From contig NZ_LMGL01000003.1 in the NCBI RefSeq assembly GCF_001427145.1, positions 186,001 to 250,000 on the forward strand: a DNA stretch of 64,000 bases, in the 5' to 3' direction. Made by a program: the position numbers and the translations under genes. The DNA comes from Microbacterium sp. Root166 (GTDB lineage Bacteria; Actinomycetota; Actinomycetes; Actinomycetales; Microbacteriaceae). Within the stretch, counting starts at the first letter, position 1. Each line of letters opens with the position of its first letter. This document shows, in pieces, positions 19,906 through 29,608 of the stretch. The notes beneath the pieces were generated by a model, which saw nothing but the letters and a program-made list of their open reading frames with translations, made no database searches and was not told the DNA's origin.

Positions 19906-20828
19906 GCGCCGCGAGAACCGACGAAGCCGCCGCGGACGCGGTGCTGCGGCTCGCCGTCCTGCTCCAGGCAGGGGTCGCGCCCGCGGGGGCGTGGAGGTTC
20001 CTGGCGGAGTCGGGAGACCCGACGGCGGTGCGCGTCGTCGCGGCGATGAACGAAGGGATGCCGCTGCCCGACGCGATCGCGAGGGCCGGCGCCCCGCAGT
20101 CCGCGCCCCGCCGGCGATTCGGTCGCGCCGCGCAGCCCGAGGGGGCGTCCGCCTGGGGCGACGTGGCCGCGGCGTGGCGGGTGGCGACCACCGTGGGGGC
20201 CCCGCTGGCCGAGAGTCTCCGCGGATTCGCCGGAGCGCTGCGCGACGCGCAGGAGGCGGCGGACGACGTCCGGGTGGCGCTCGCCGAGCCGGCCGGAACG
20301 GCGAGGCTCATGGGGTGGCTTCCGCTCGTGGCGGTCGGCCTCGGAGCCGCGCTCGGCTTCGACACCTTCGGCGTCTTGCTCGGCCACCCCGTCGGGCTCG
20401 CCTGTCTCGCGGCCGGAATCGCGCTCATCGTGGCCGCCGGCCGGTGGAGCGCCGCGCTCGTGCGACGGGCGCGGGCTGACGGCGGAGTCGCCGGTCACGG
20501 CGCCGAGCTGCTCGCGATCGCGCTGAGCGCAGGGGTGTCGATCGAGCGTGCGCTGGCGATCACCCGCCAGGCGGGGGCCGACTCCGACGAGTCGACGGAT
20601 GCCGTGCTCGCCCTCTCCCGCACCGCGGGCGTTCCGGCGGTGGAGCTCCTCCGTGCGTCGGCGGCGATGTCGCGGCATCGTGCCCGGATCGACGGACGAC
20701 TCCGCGCCGCCCGGCTGTCCTCACGGCTGCTGCTGCCGCTCGGGGTCTGCACCCTGCCTGCCTTCCTGCTGCTGGGCGTCGCGCCCATGCTGCTGAGCGT
20801 CATCTCCGCCATGCCCCAGTCGCTGTGA
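19902..20828 (+). CDS. TadB/TadC-like inner-membrane platform protein (fused halves)
   Basis: Predicted platform of the tad secretion machine, 308 residues. The two halves each look like a type II secretion F (T2SSF) unit: LAVLLQAGVAPAGAWRFLAESG (~15-36, partly quoted as LLQAGVAPAGAW) and LLAIALSAGVSIERALAITRQ (~206-226). Membrane helices occur near 140-190 and at the C-terminus. In M. tuberculosis these functions are on two genes (Rv3658c, Rv3657c); here they appear as one. The GTG start overlaps tadA. Confidence 0.78.
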   Translation: MSAARTDEAAADAVLRLAVLLQAGVAPAGAWRFLAESGDPTAVRVVAAMNEGMPLPDAIARAGAPQSAPRRRFGRAAQPEGASAWGDVAAAWRVATTVGAPLAESLRGFAGALRDAQEAADDVRVALAEPAGTARLMGWLPLVAVGLGAALGFDTFGVLLGHPVGLACLAAGIALIVAAGRWSAALVRRARADGGVAGHGAELLAIALSAGVSIERALAITRQAGADSDESTDAVLALSRTAGVPAVELLRASAAMSRHRARIDGRLRAARLSSRLLLPLGVCTLPAFLLLGVAPMLLSVISAMPQSL

Positions 20829-20893
20829 TGCCCCGCCCTCCGATCCGCAAAGCCGTGCCCACGTGCCCGCCCTTCCACAAGACAGGAGTCGTC

Positions 20894-21100
20894 ATGTCCT
20901 TTCCCGCCCTCACCCGCCGCCGCGCCGCCCGCCTGTTCACAGACGCTGACGCCGACGACACCGGCGCCGCGACCGCCGAGTACGCCATCGCCACGATGGC
21001 GGCGGTCGCGTTCGCCGGGCTGCTGGTGGTGATCATGCGATCGGACGAGGTGCGCGGCATCCTCACCGACCTGATCCGCCGCGCGCTCACGGTCGCATGA
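20894..21100 (+). CDS. Flp-type prepilin-like protein (DUF4244)
   Basis: A 68-residue protein with a charged N-terminus, a prepilin-peptidase-like site and one membrane helix. The motif TGAATAEYAIATMAAVAF has the Flp cleavage pattern G^AATAEY with Glu at +5 and Tyr at +6. It is the counterpart of Rv3656c. CAGGAG precedes the ATG. It is likely the main subunit of the structure built by this locus. Confidence 0.82.
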   Translation: MSFPALTRRRAARLFTDADADDTGAATAEYAIATMAAVAFAGLLVVIMRSDEVRGILTDLIRRALTVA

Positions 21101-21432
21101 TCCGCCGCCGGCTCGGCGACGACCGCGGTGCGGTCGTCGCCGAGTTCGCGGTGGCGCTGCCCGCACTCGTGATCGTGATCGTCCTCGCGATGGGAGTGCT
21201 CGGCGCCGGCGCGCGCGGCGTCCGGCTGCAGGATGCCGCGGCCGACGCCGCCCGGCTGGCCGCGCGCGGCGAACCGGCGGATCGGGTGCACGCGGCCGTG
21301 GCGCAGGCGGCGGCGGGCGCCTCCGCTCGGATAGAGCAGCGCGGTGACCTCGTGTGCGTGATCGCCTCGGCACCGGCAGGACTGCCGTTCACCTTGACCG
21401 CGTCCAGCTGCGCGCTCGCCGGGGGCCTGTGA
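21097..21432 (+). CDS. TadE-like minor pseudopilin
   Basis: A 111-residue protein starting at an ATGA overlap with the prepilin gene. DRGAVVAEFAVALPALVIVIV contains the G^AVVAEF prepilin-like site followed by a single membrane helix, then a small extracytoplasmic domain with two cysteines (VCVIAS and SSCALAG). It corresponds to Rv3655c. TadE-like proteins cap or modify the Flp structure. Confidence 0.75.
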   Translation: MIRRRLGDDRGAVVAEFAVALPALVIVIVLAMGVLGAGARGVRLQDAAADAARLAARGEPADRVHAAVAQAAAGASARIEQRGDLVCVIASAPAGLPFTLTASSCALAGGL

Positions 21433-21749
21433 TGCCGGGCGCGGCGCTCGTGGTCGGCGCCGTCGGCTGTGCTGCCGCCCTCGCCGTCGCCCTGGCCGGA
21501 GCCTCGGCCGCGGCCGTCTTCGGGCAGCGCTTGGCCGGAGCCGCCGACGCGGCCGCGTTGGCCGCCGCCGACACGGCGTCCGGACTCGTTCCCGGCGTCC
21601 CGTGCGAGCGGGCGGCGGAAGTCGCGGCGACAGCGGGAGCGACCGTCGAGACGTGCGAGGTGACCGGGCTCATCGCCACCGTGAGCGTCTCGGCGAACTT
21701 CGGCGCGTTCCCGGCCACGGCCCGCGCACGTGCCGGCCCGCCGACATGA
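21432..21749 (+). CDS. TadG/Rv3654c-like helicase-unrelated secretion-locus protein
   Basis: A 105-residue alanine-rich protein with one N-terminal membrane helix (~5-28), the TadE/G-type segment LAGAADAAALAAADTASG (~37-54) and two cysteines (~59 and ~77). This Tad/TadG-like segment is common in the last gene of actinobacterial tad loci (Rv3654c in M. tuberculosis). Its start overlaps the previous stop (TGATG), so the four downstream genes form one transcription unit. Confidence 0.7.
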   Translation: MPGAALVVGAVGCAAALAVALAGASAAAVFGQRLAGAADAAALAAADTASGLVPGVPCERAAEVAATAGATVETCEVTGLIATVSVSANFGAFPATARARAGPPT

Positions 21750-21786
21750 GAACGCGCTCACAGCTACCACTCCGGGAACCGACGTG

Positions 21787-21792
21787 TATGGT
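21787..21792 (+). promoter_or_regulatory. -10 element TATGGT, candidate topA promoter
   Basis: TANNNT hexamer 26 bp upstream of the topA GTG, leaving a short leader that carries GAAAGGA. Confidence 0.5.
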
Positions 21793-21817
21793 TTGCGACG
21801 ACGAAAGGACGCCCCCG

Positions 21818-24570
<2,753 letters not shown>

Positions 24571-24574
<4 letters not shown>

Positions 24575-25233
24575 CCGGGGGAGACGTGACCGGCGGCGAG
24601 AGCAGCCGCGCCGGACTCTTCGTCACGTTCGAGGGCGGAGACGGCGCGGGCAAGACCACGCAGGCGACGCTGCTCGAGGAGTGGCTGAGGGCGGACGGTC
24701 GCGATGTGGTCCGGACCCGTGAGCCGGGCGGCACCGAGGTGGGCGTGCTGATCCGCGACATCGTGCTGCACCACCGTGGTGAGGTCGCGCCGCGCGCGGA
24801 GGCGCTGCTGTACGCCGCCGACCGCGCCCACCACATCGAGACGGTCGTGCGCCCGGCGCTGGACCGCGGCGACGTCGTCATCCAGGACCGCTATCTCGAC
24901 TCCTCGGTCGCGTACCAGGGCGCGGGGCGCGTGCTCGGGCGCGACGAGGTGCGCTCGCTGTCGCTGTGGGCGACCGAAGGGCTGCTTCCCGACCTCACGG
25001 TGCTGCTCGACCTCGATCCCGCCGCCGCCCGGCTCCGGCTCGACGCCGACGACAAGCCGTTCGACAGGCTCGAGGCCGAGCGCGAGACCTTCCACGTACG
25101 CGTGCGCGAGGAGTTCCTGGCGCTCGCCGCGGCGGAGCCCGGGCGCTTCCTCGTGCTCGACGCTTCGCTGCCCGCGGGACAGCTCGCCGACGCCGTGCGC
25201 GAGCGCCTTCGGTCCCTGCTGGCCGCGGGCTGA
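24571..25233 (+). CDS. tmk: Thymidylate kinase
   Basis: Phosphorylates dTMP to dTDP. The 220 residues contain the P-loop FEGGDGAGKTTQATLL (~20-35), the REPGGTEVG segment (DRX-like region), and the QDRYLDSSVAYQG LID/base-binding region. It starts by GTGA overlap with the topA stop, and the first nine residues are non-conserved, so initiation could also be at the second GTG (24586). It is grouped with holB as commonly found in actinobacteria. Confidence 0.95.
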
Positions 25234-25262
25234 ACGTGCCGGTCATCGTCGGGGCCCGCCGT

Positions 25263-25268
25263 TAGGCT
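25263..25268 (+). promoter_or_regulatory. -10 element TAGGCT, leaderless promoter of holB
   Basis: TANNNT hexamer with a 7-nt spacer to the ATG at 25276. Confidence 0.55.
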
Positions 25269-25275
25269 GGGCGGG

Positions 25276-26451
25276 ATGGACGCCATGGCCCCCGCGCAAG
25301 GAACGGCTGCGCTCGACGCCGTGCCGTGGGGCGCCGTCTGGGGCCAGCGCGCCGCGGTCACGGCGCTGCAGGACGCGGCATCCGATCCCGCGGCCATGAC
25401 GCATGCCTGGCTGATCACCGGCCCGCCCGGATCGGGCCGCTCCACGCTGGCCTACGCGTTCGCCGCCGCACTGATCGCCGAGCCCGGTGACGAGCGGGCG
25501 ATGCGCCAGGTGCTCGCGGGCACGCACCCCGACCTCACCGCGCTGCGCACCGAGGGCGTCATCATCTCGATCAAGGACGCGCGTGCCCTCGTGGAGCGCT
25601 CGTACTTCTCGCCATCCCTTGGGCGGTACCGCGTCATCGTCATGGAGGACGCCGACCGCATGGCCGAGCGCACCTCCAACGTGCTGCTCAAGGCGCTCGA
25701 AGAGCCGCCCGAGCGCACCGTGTGGATCCTGTGCGCGCCGAGCGACGCCGACCTGCTCCCCACCATCCGCTCGCGCGTGCGCACGCTCCGACTGAGCGAG
25801 CCCGACGTCGAGGATGTCGCGCGGCTGATCGTCGAACGCACCGGAGTCGACTCGACCACCGCCGAGCAGTCCGCGCGGCACGCCCAGCGGCACATCGGCA
25901 TGGCGCAGCGATTGGCGACGGATGCCGCGGCCCGCGCCCGGCGGGACGACACCCTCCGCGCCGTCCTGCGCGTGCGGGGCGTCGGCGACGCCGTCGAGGT
26001 CGCCGGACGCATCGTGCAGGCCGCCACCGAAGACGCCAAGGCGCTCACCGCCGAGCGGGACGAAGCCGAGCGGGCCTCGCTGCTGCGCACGATGGGCATC
26101 GCCGAGGGCGCTGCCGTCCCGCCGGCGGTCCGGTCGCAGCTCTCGGCGCTCGAGGACGACCAGAAGCGGCGCGCGACCCGCAGCCTCCGCGACGGCATCG
26201 ACCGGGTCCTCACCGATCTCGAGTCGATGTTCCGCGACGTGCTGATGATCCAGTTCGGCCGCGGCGACGACCTCATCAACCGCGAGCTCGAGCCCGACCT
26301 GCGTGCGCTCGCCGCCGCCTGGCCGGCCGAGCGCACCCTCGTCGTGGTGGACCGGATCGGGCTGACGCGCGAGAACGTCGAGCTCAACGCCGCCCCCACC
26401 CTCGCCCTCGAGAGCATGCTCGTGACCGTCGCGAGCGGAAGGACTCCGTGA
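25276..26451 (+). CDS. holB: DNA polymerase III delta' subunit
   Basis: Clamp-loader component, 391 residues. An AAA+ core is present with GPPGSGRST (~49-57; Walker A in which the lysine is replaced by arginine), YRVIVMEDADRM (Walker B-like), and LLKALEEPPERTVWIL followed by the sensor-1-like SDADLLPTIRSR. The altered Walker A fits the known fact that delta' does not hydrolyse ATP. The last ~190 residues are the variable collar region. It runs into the next gene with a GTGA overlap. Confidence 0.92.
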   Translation: MDAMAPAQGTAALDAVPWGAVWGQRAAVTALQDAASDPAAMTHAWLITGPPGSGRSTLAYAFAAALIAEPGDERAMRQVLAGTHPDLTALRTEGVIISIKDARALVERSYFSPSLGRYRVIVMEDADRMAERTSNVLLKALEEPPERTVWILCAPSDADLLPTIRSRVRTLRLSEPDVEDVARLIVERTGVDSTTAEQSARHAQRHIGMAQRLATDAAARARRDDTLRAVLRVRGVGDAVEVAGRIVQAATEDAKALTAERDEAERASLLRTMGIAEGAAVPPAVRSQLSALEDDQKRRATRSLRDGIDRVLTDLESMFRDVLMIQFGRGDDLINRELEPDLRALAAAWPAERTLVVVDRIGLTRENVELNAAPTLALESMLVTVASGRTP

Positions 26452-28004
26452 ACGCTCCTCTTCGTCGTGGCCGGCGCACCGCCGCAGTGCTCGCCGGGCT
26501 CGTGGTGGCCGCGGTCACCCTGAGCGGCTGCCTCTACTCGATGATCCCCGAGGATGCGCCGCGGTCGACCGAGAGCGCCGTGCCGGATACGGAGGGCGTC
26601 TCCGCCGAGCTGCTCCCGTTCTACGGCCAGACCCTCGCATGGGAGGCGTGCGAGACGGGATTCGACTGCACGACGGTGACGGCGCCGCTCGACTGGGACG
26701 ACCCCGGCGCCGGCGACATCGACCTGTCCGTCATCCGCAGCCGCGCGACCGGCGGCACGGCCATCGGCTCGCTGCTGACCAACCCCGGCGGCCCGGGCGC
26801 CAGCGGGGTGAGCCTCATCCGCGAGTCGCTGACCTATGCCGTGGGCGAGCCGCTGCGCGAGCAGTACGACGTCATCGGCTTCGACCCTCGCGGAGTGGGC
26901 GAGTCCACCGCGGTGCGCTGCTACGACGCCGACGACATGGATGCGTACCTGTTCGACGTGCCCGAGAACGAGCGGGGGTCGGATGCCTGGAACGACGAGC
27001 TCCTCGAGCGCCACCGTGCATTCTCCGAGGCGTGCGACGACAACAGCGACGGCATCCTCCCGTTCATCACGACCGAGAACGCCGCGCGCGACATGGATCT
27101 GCTCCGCGCGGTCCTGGGTGATCGTGAGCTGAACTTCCTCGGCTACTCCTATGGCACGTTCCTCGGAGCGACGTACGCCAAGCTCTACCCCGAGCGCGTC
27201 GGGCGGCTCGTCCTCGACGGTGCCATCGACCCGGCCGTCTCCGACCTCGACGTCAACGTGACCCAGGGGCTCGGGTTCGAGTCCGCCCTGCGCGCGTACA
27301 TGGCCGACTGTCTCGCCGGCAGCGAGTGCCCGTTCCGCGGATCGGTCGATGACGCCATGGCCGACCTCAGCACGCTCCTCGAGTCGGTCGACCGCAGTCC
27401 TCTCCCGGCGGCGGACGGCCGCCGGCTCGGCGCCGACTCGCTCATGACGGCGATCGTGGCCGCGCTGTACTCCGAGGACAGCTGGTCCTACCTCTCGCTC
27501 GCGCTCGAGGAGGCTCTCCAGGGCGGCGCCGATACGGCGTTCCTCCTGGCCGACTTCTACTACAGCCGCGAGGGCGGCGTGTATCTCGACAACCAGACCG
27601 AGGCCTTCCGCACCTACAACTGCATGGACTATCCGTCCGAGGCACCCACCCAGGAGCAGCTGGACGCCGCGGAGGCGCTGCTGGCCGCCGAGGCGCCCAC
27701 GGTCGCACCATACTGGTGGGGTCCGAGCCCGTGCGCCGACTGGCCCTATGCCCCCACGGGGGTCCGCGAGCCCATTACGGCCGAGGGCGCCGCGCCCATC
27801 GTCGTCGTCGGATCGACGAACGATCCTGCGACGCCCTACGAGTGGTCGGTGTCGCTGGCCGAGCAGCTGGCGTCCGGCGTGCTCGTGACGCGCGTGGGCG
27901 AGGGGCACACCGGCTACAACAAGGGGAACGCGTGCGTCGACCAGGCCGTCGAGGCCTACCTGCTCGACGGCACCGTGCCGCAGGACGGGCTGCGCTGCGA
28001 GTGA
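26448..28004 (+). CDS. Secreted lipoprotein alpha/beta hydrolase (TAP family)
   Basis: A 518-residue extracellular hydrolase, probably a tripeptidyl/prolyl aminopeptidase-like enzyme. The signal peptide ends in a lipobox VTLSGC (~residue 25). The oxyanion region is NPGGPGASG, the nucleophile is in GYSYG, and a TAP-like C-terminal domain contains the Asp/His parts (GSTNDPATPYEWS and GEGHTGY). Cysteines occur in pairs, suggesting disulfides outside the membrane. Substrate is inferred only at family level. It starts with GTG overlapping holB. Confidence 0.85.
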   Translation: MNAPLRRGRRTAAVLAGLVVAAVTLSGCLYSMIPEDAPRSTESAVPDTEGVSAELLPFYGQTLAWEACETGFDCTTVTAPLDWDDPGAGDIDLSVIRSRATGGTAIGSLLTNPGGPGASGVSLIRESLTYAVGEPLREQYDVIGFDPRGVGESTAVRCYDADDMDAYLFDVPENERGSDAWNDELLERHRAFSEACDDNSDGILPFITTENAARDMDLLRAVLGDRELNFLGYSYGTFLGATYAKLYPERVGRLVLDGAIDPAVSDLDVNVTQGLGFESALRAYMADCLAGSECPFRGSVDDAMADLSTLLESVDRSPLPAADGRRLGADSLMTAIVAALYSEDSWSYLSLALEEALQGGADTAFLLADFYYSREGGVYLDNQTEAFRTYNCMDYPSEAPTQEQLDAAEALLAAEAPTVAPYWWGPSPCADWPYAPTGVREPITAEGAAPIVVVGSTNDPATPYEWSVSLAEQLASGVLVTRVGEGHTGYNKGNACVDQAVEAYLLDGTVPQDGLRCE

Positions 28005-28051
28005 CGTGCCGGCGGCGATCAGACCGGTTCGCGGGTGCCCCGGCGACACTG

Positions 28052-28057
28052 TAAGAT
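28052..28057 (+). promoter_or_regulatory. -10 element TAAGAT, candidate tRNA-Thr promoter
   Basis: TANNNT hexamer 31 bp upstream of tRNA-Thr. Confidence 0.45.
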
Positions 28058-28088
28058 CGTTGATCGTGCATCGCTTCCAGCGAAGCGC

Positions 28089-28164
28089 GCCACCTTAGCT
28101 CAGTCGGCAGAGCGATTCACTCGTAATGAATAGGTCAAGGGTTCGATTCCCTTAGGTGGCTCCA
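28089..28164 (+). tRNA. tRNA-Thr (CGT)
   Basis: A 76-nt cloverleaf: acceptor GCCACCT/AGGTGGC, and the anticodon loop CTCGTAA gives CGT. The T arm is AAGGG-TTCGATT-CCCTT, the discriminator is T, and CCA is encoded. Confidence 0.95.
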
Positions 28165-28169
28165 CCGGA

Positions 28170-28192
28170 GAGGCCCGCTTCTGGCGGGCCTC
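28170..28192 (+). terminator. Terminator after tRNA-Thr
   Basis: A 9-bp perfect stem GAGGCCCGC/GCGGGCCTC with a 5-nt loop, followed by CTGTGTAT. Confidence 0.65.
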
Positions 28193-28222
28193 CTGTGTAT
28201 CCCGCCCAGGATGAGGACCCAG

Positions 28223-28618
28223 ATGGATTCTGCGATCGACGCCCTCGTCGAGATCTTCGCCTGGGTCGGCTTCGGTCTCGGAGCGCTGCTGGCGGGCATC
28301 GCGCTCCTGATGTACCTCTTCGACGGCACCTGGGTGCCGACCCGCGGCGTCCTCGAGACCATCGAGCACGGCCGGCTCGTGCGGTGGTTCGACGAGGACG
28401 GGAACGTCAACGAGGCGCACCTCAGCCACGACCAGGAGCGAGCACTGGCGGGCAAGGACATGGCCGACATCTTCTACCGCCGCGGCGGCCGAGGACGCAT
28501 GCGGCTGTCGCAGGGTTCCCCGGGTGTGCGGGCGGTGGCGCTGCTGGCGGTCGGCCTTCTCGCCCTCGGCCTGGTCTCACTCATCCTGTCGTGGGTGCTC
28601 CTCTTCGCCCGAGGGTGA
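28223..28618 (+). CDS. Hypothetical two-helix membrane protein
   Basis: A 131-residue protein with a membrane helix near residues 8-35 (GFGLGALLAGIALLMYLF), a polar middle domain (TWVPTRGVLE...WFDEDGNVNEAHLS...DIFYRRGG) and a second helix at the C-terminus. The middle part resembles the immunoglobulin-like DUF4129/DUF6350-free membrane proteins of actinobacteria only loosely; I cannot assign a family. The ATG at 28223 follows GAGGA at 5 bases and is preferred over an ATG at 28211. No function is proposed. Confidence 0.6.
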   Translation: MDSAIDALVEIFAWVGFGLGALLAGIALLMYLFDGTWVPTRGVLETIEHGRLVRWFDEDGNVNEAHLSHDQERALAGKDMADIFYRRGGRGRMRLSQGSPGVRAVALLAVGLLALGLVSLILSWVLLFARG

Positions 28619-28636
28619 TCCGGGCCGGCCGCGGCG

Positions 28637-29548
28637 TCAGTTGAAGGCGAGCAGTGCGCCCGCCGTCAGCGCGAGCGCGAGCCCGACCCACTGGACCAGT
28701 GCGACGCGCTCGCGCAGCACGACGGCCGCGAGCAGGATGGTGCCCGCCGGGTAGAGGGCCGTCAGGGCGGACACGATCGACAGCTCGCCCAGCCGCAGGG
28801 CCACGAGCGCGAGGGCGTTCGCCGCGGCGTCTAGGGCCCCGCAGGTGATCGCGAGCCACCATGCATGCCTGGGCGACGGCGCGGGCGTCGCCTCCGGTGC
28901 GGGGGACGCGGGGGCGAAGAACACGGATGCCGCGGGCCGGCGTCCCCGCGCAGCGACGATCGCGATCCCCGCGACGACCACCGCCGTCGCGACCGCCGTC
29001 GTCGCGCGACTGGCGACAAGCGGCAGCAGGCCGCTCCCCGAGGAGGTCTGGTCGATCACGATGAGGAAGCCGCCGATCGCGAGGCCGGCGCCGATCGCCA
29101 TCACGATTCCGCGGACGCTCGGACGCACCACCTTCTCGCCGGGGACGAAGCCCACCAGGACGACCGCCACCACCGCCACGCCCAGTCCGGCGTAGCCGAC
29201 GGCGGTGAGCTGCTCGCCGTAGACGAGCAGTCCCCACAGCATCGGCGCGACCGCTGCGACGACGGCCGTCAAGGGCGAGAGGATGCTCATCGGGCCGAGC
29301 GCGAGGCACGCGTACAGCAGTGCCACCGCTGCCGCACCGATGAGCCCGGCCAGCACTCCCCACGCCAGGTCGCCCTCGCTCCACGAGCCGCCGGCGAAGA
29401 GCCCCGCAAGCAGCAGGAACATCATCCCGGAGAGCGCGGAGACGACGGTGACCACGACCGCGCGCAGCCGACGTGCGGCAAGCCCGCCGAAGAAGTCGGC
29501 GGCCCCGTAGATCAGGGCGCCGACGAGCGCCACGGCGGCGGGAAGCAT
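28637..29548 (-). CDS. EamA/DMT-family transporter
   Basis: A 303-residue protein with ten predicted membrane helices in two EamA repeats (GALIYGAADFFGGL at the start of repeat 1, and GALDAAANALALVALR with LTALYPAGTILLAAVVL in repeat 2). The two repeats are separated by a polar loop rich in Ala/Pro (~residues 205-225). Substrate unknown. A TATAGT hexamer 7 nt before the ATG at 29548 gives a leaderless promoter, divergent from the MMPL gene across a 57-bp gap. Confidence 0.8.
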   Translation of the reverse strand: MLPAAVALVGALIYGAADFFGGLAARRLRAVVVTVVSALSGMMFLLLAGLFAGGSWSEGDLAWGVLAGLIGAAAVALLYACLALGPMSILSPLTAVVAAVAPMLWGLLVYGEQLTAVGYAGLGVAVVAVVLVGFVPGEKVVRPSVRGIVMAIGAGLAIGGFLIVIDQTSSGSGLLPLVASRATTAVATAVVVAGIAIVAARGRRPAASVFFAPASPAPEATPAPSPRHAWWLAITCGALDAAANALALVALRLGELSIVSALTALYPAGTILLAAVVLRERVALVQWVGLALALTAGALLAFN

Positions 29549-29555
29549 CGGACCC

Positions 29556-29561
29556 ACTATA
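29556..29561 (-). promoter_or_regulatory. -10 element TATAGT, leaderless promoter of the DMT gene
   Basis: Minus-strand TANNNT with a 7-nt spacer to the ATG at 29548. Confidence 0.6.
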
Positions 29562-29581
29562 GGGAGATGGTCGCGCTGAAC

Positions 29582-29608
29582 CATTTCGCTAGATAAACTA
29601 GCGAAATG
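29582..29608. promoter_or_regulatory. Perfect palindromic operator overlapping the MMPL promoter and start codon
   Basis: Eleven-bp arms CATTTCGCTAG and CTAGCGAAATG separated by ATAAA. The right arm ends in the ATG of the MMPL gene, and the TAAACT -10 hexamer lies between and within the arms. A TetR/MarR-like dimer is the likely ligand, but no such gene is adjacent. Confidence 0.85.
29594..29599 (+). promoter_or_regulatory. -10 element TAAACT, leaderless promoter of the MMPL gene
   Basis: TANNNT with a 6-nt spacer to the ATG at 29606, embedded in the palindromic operator. Confidence 0.6.
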
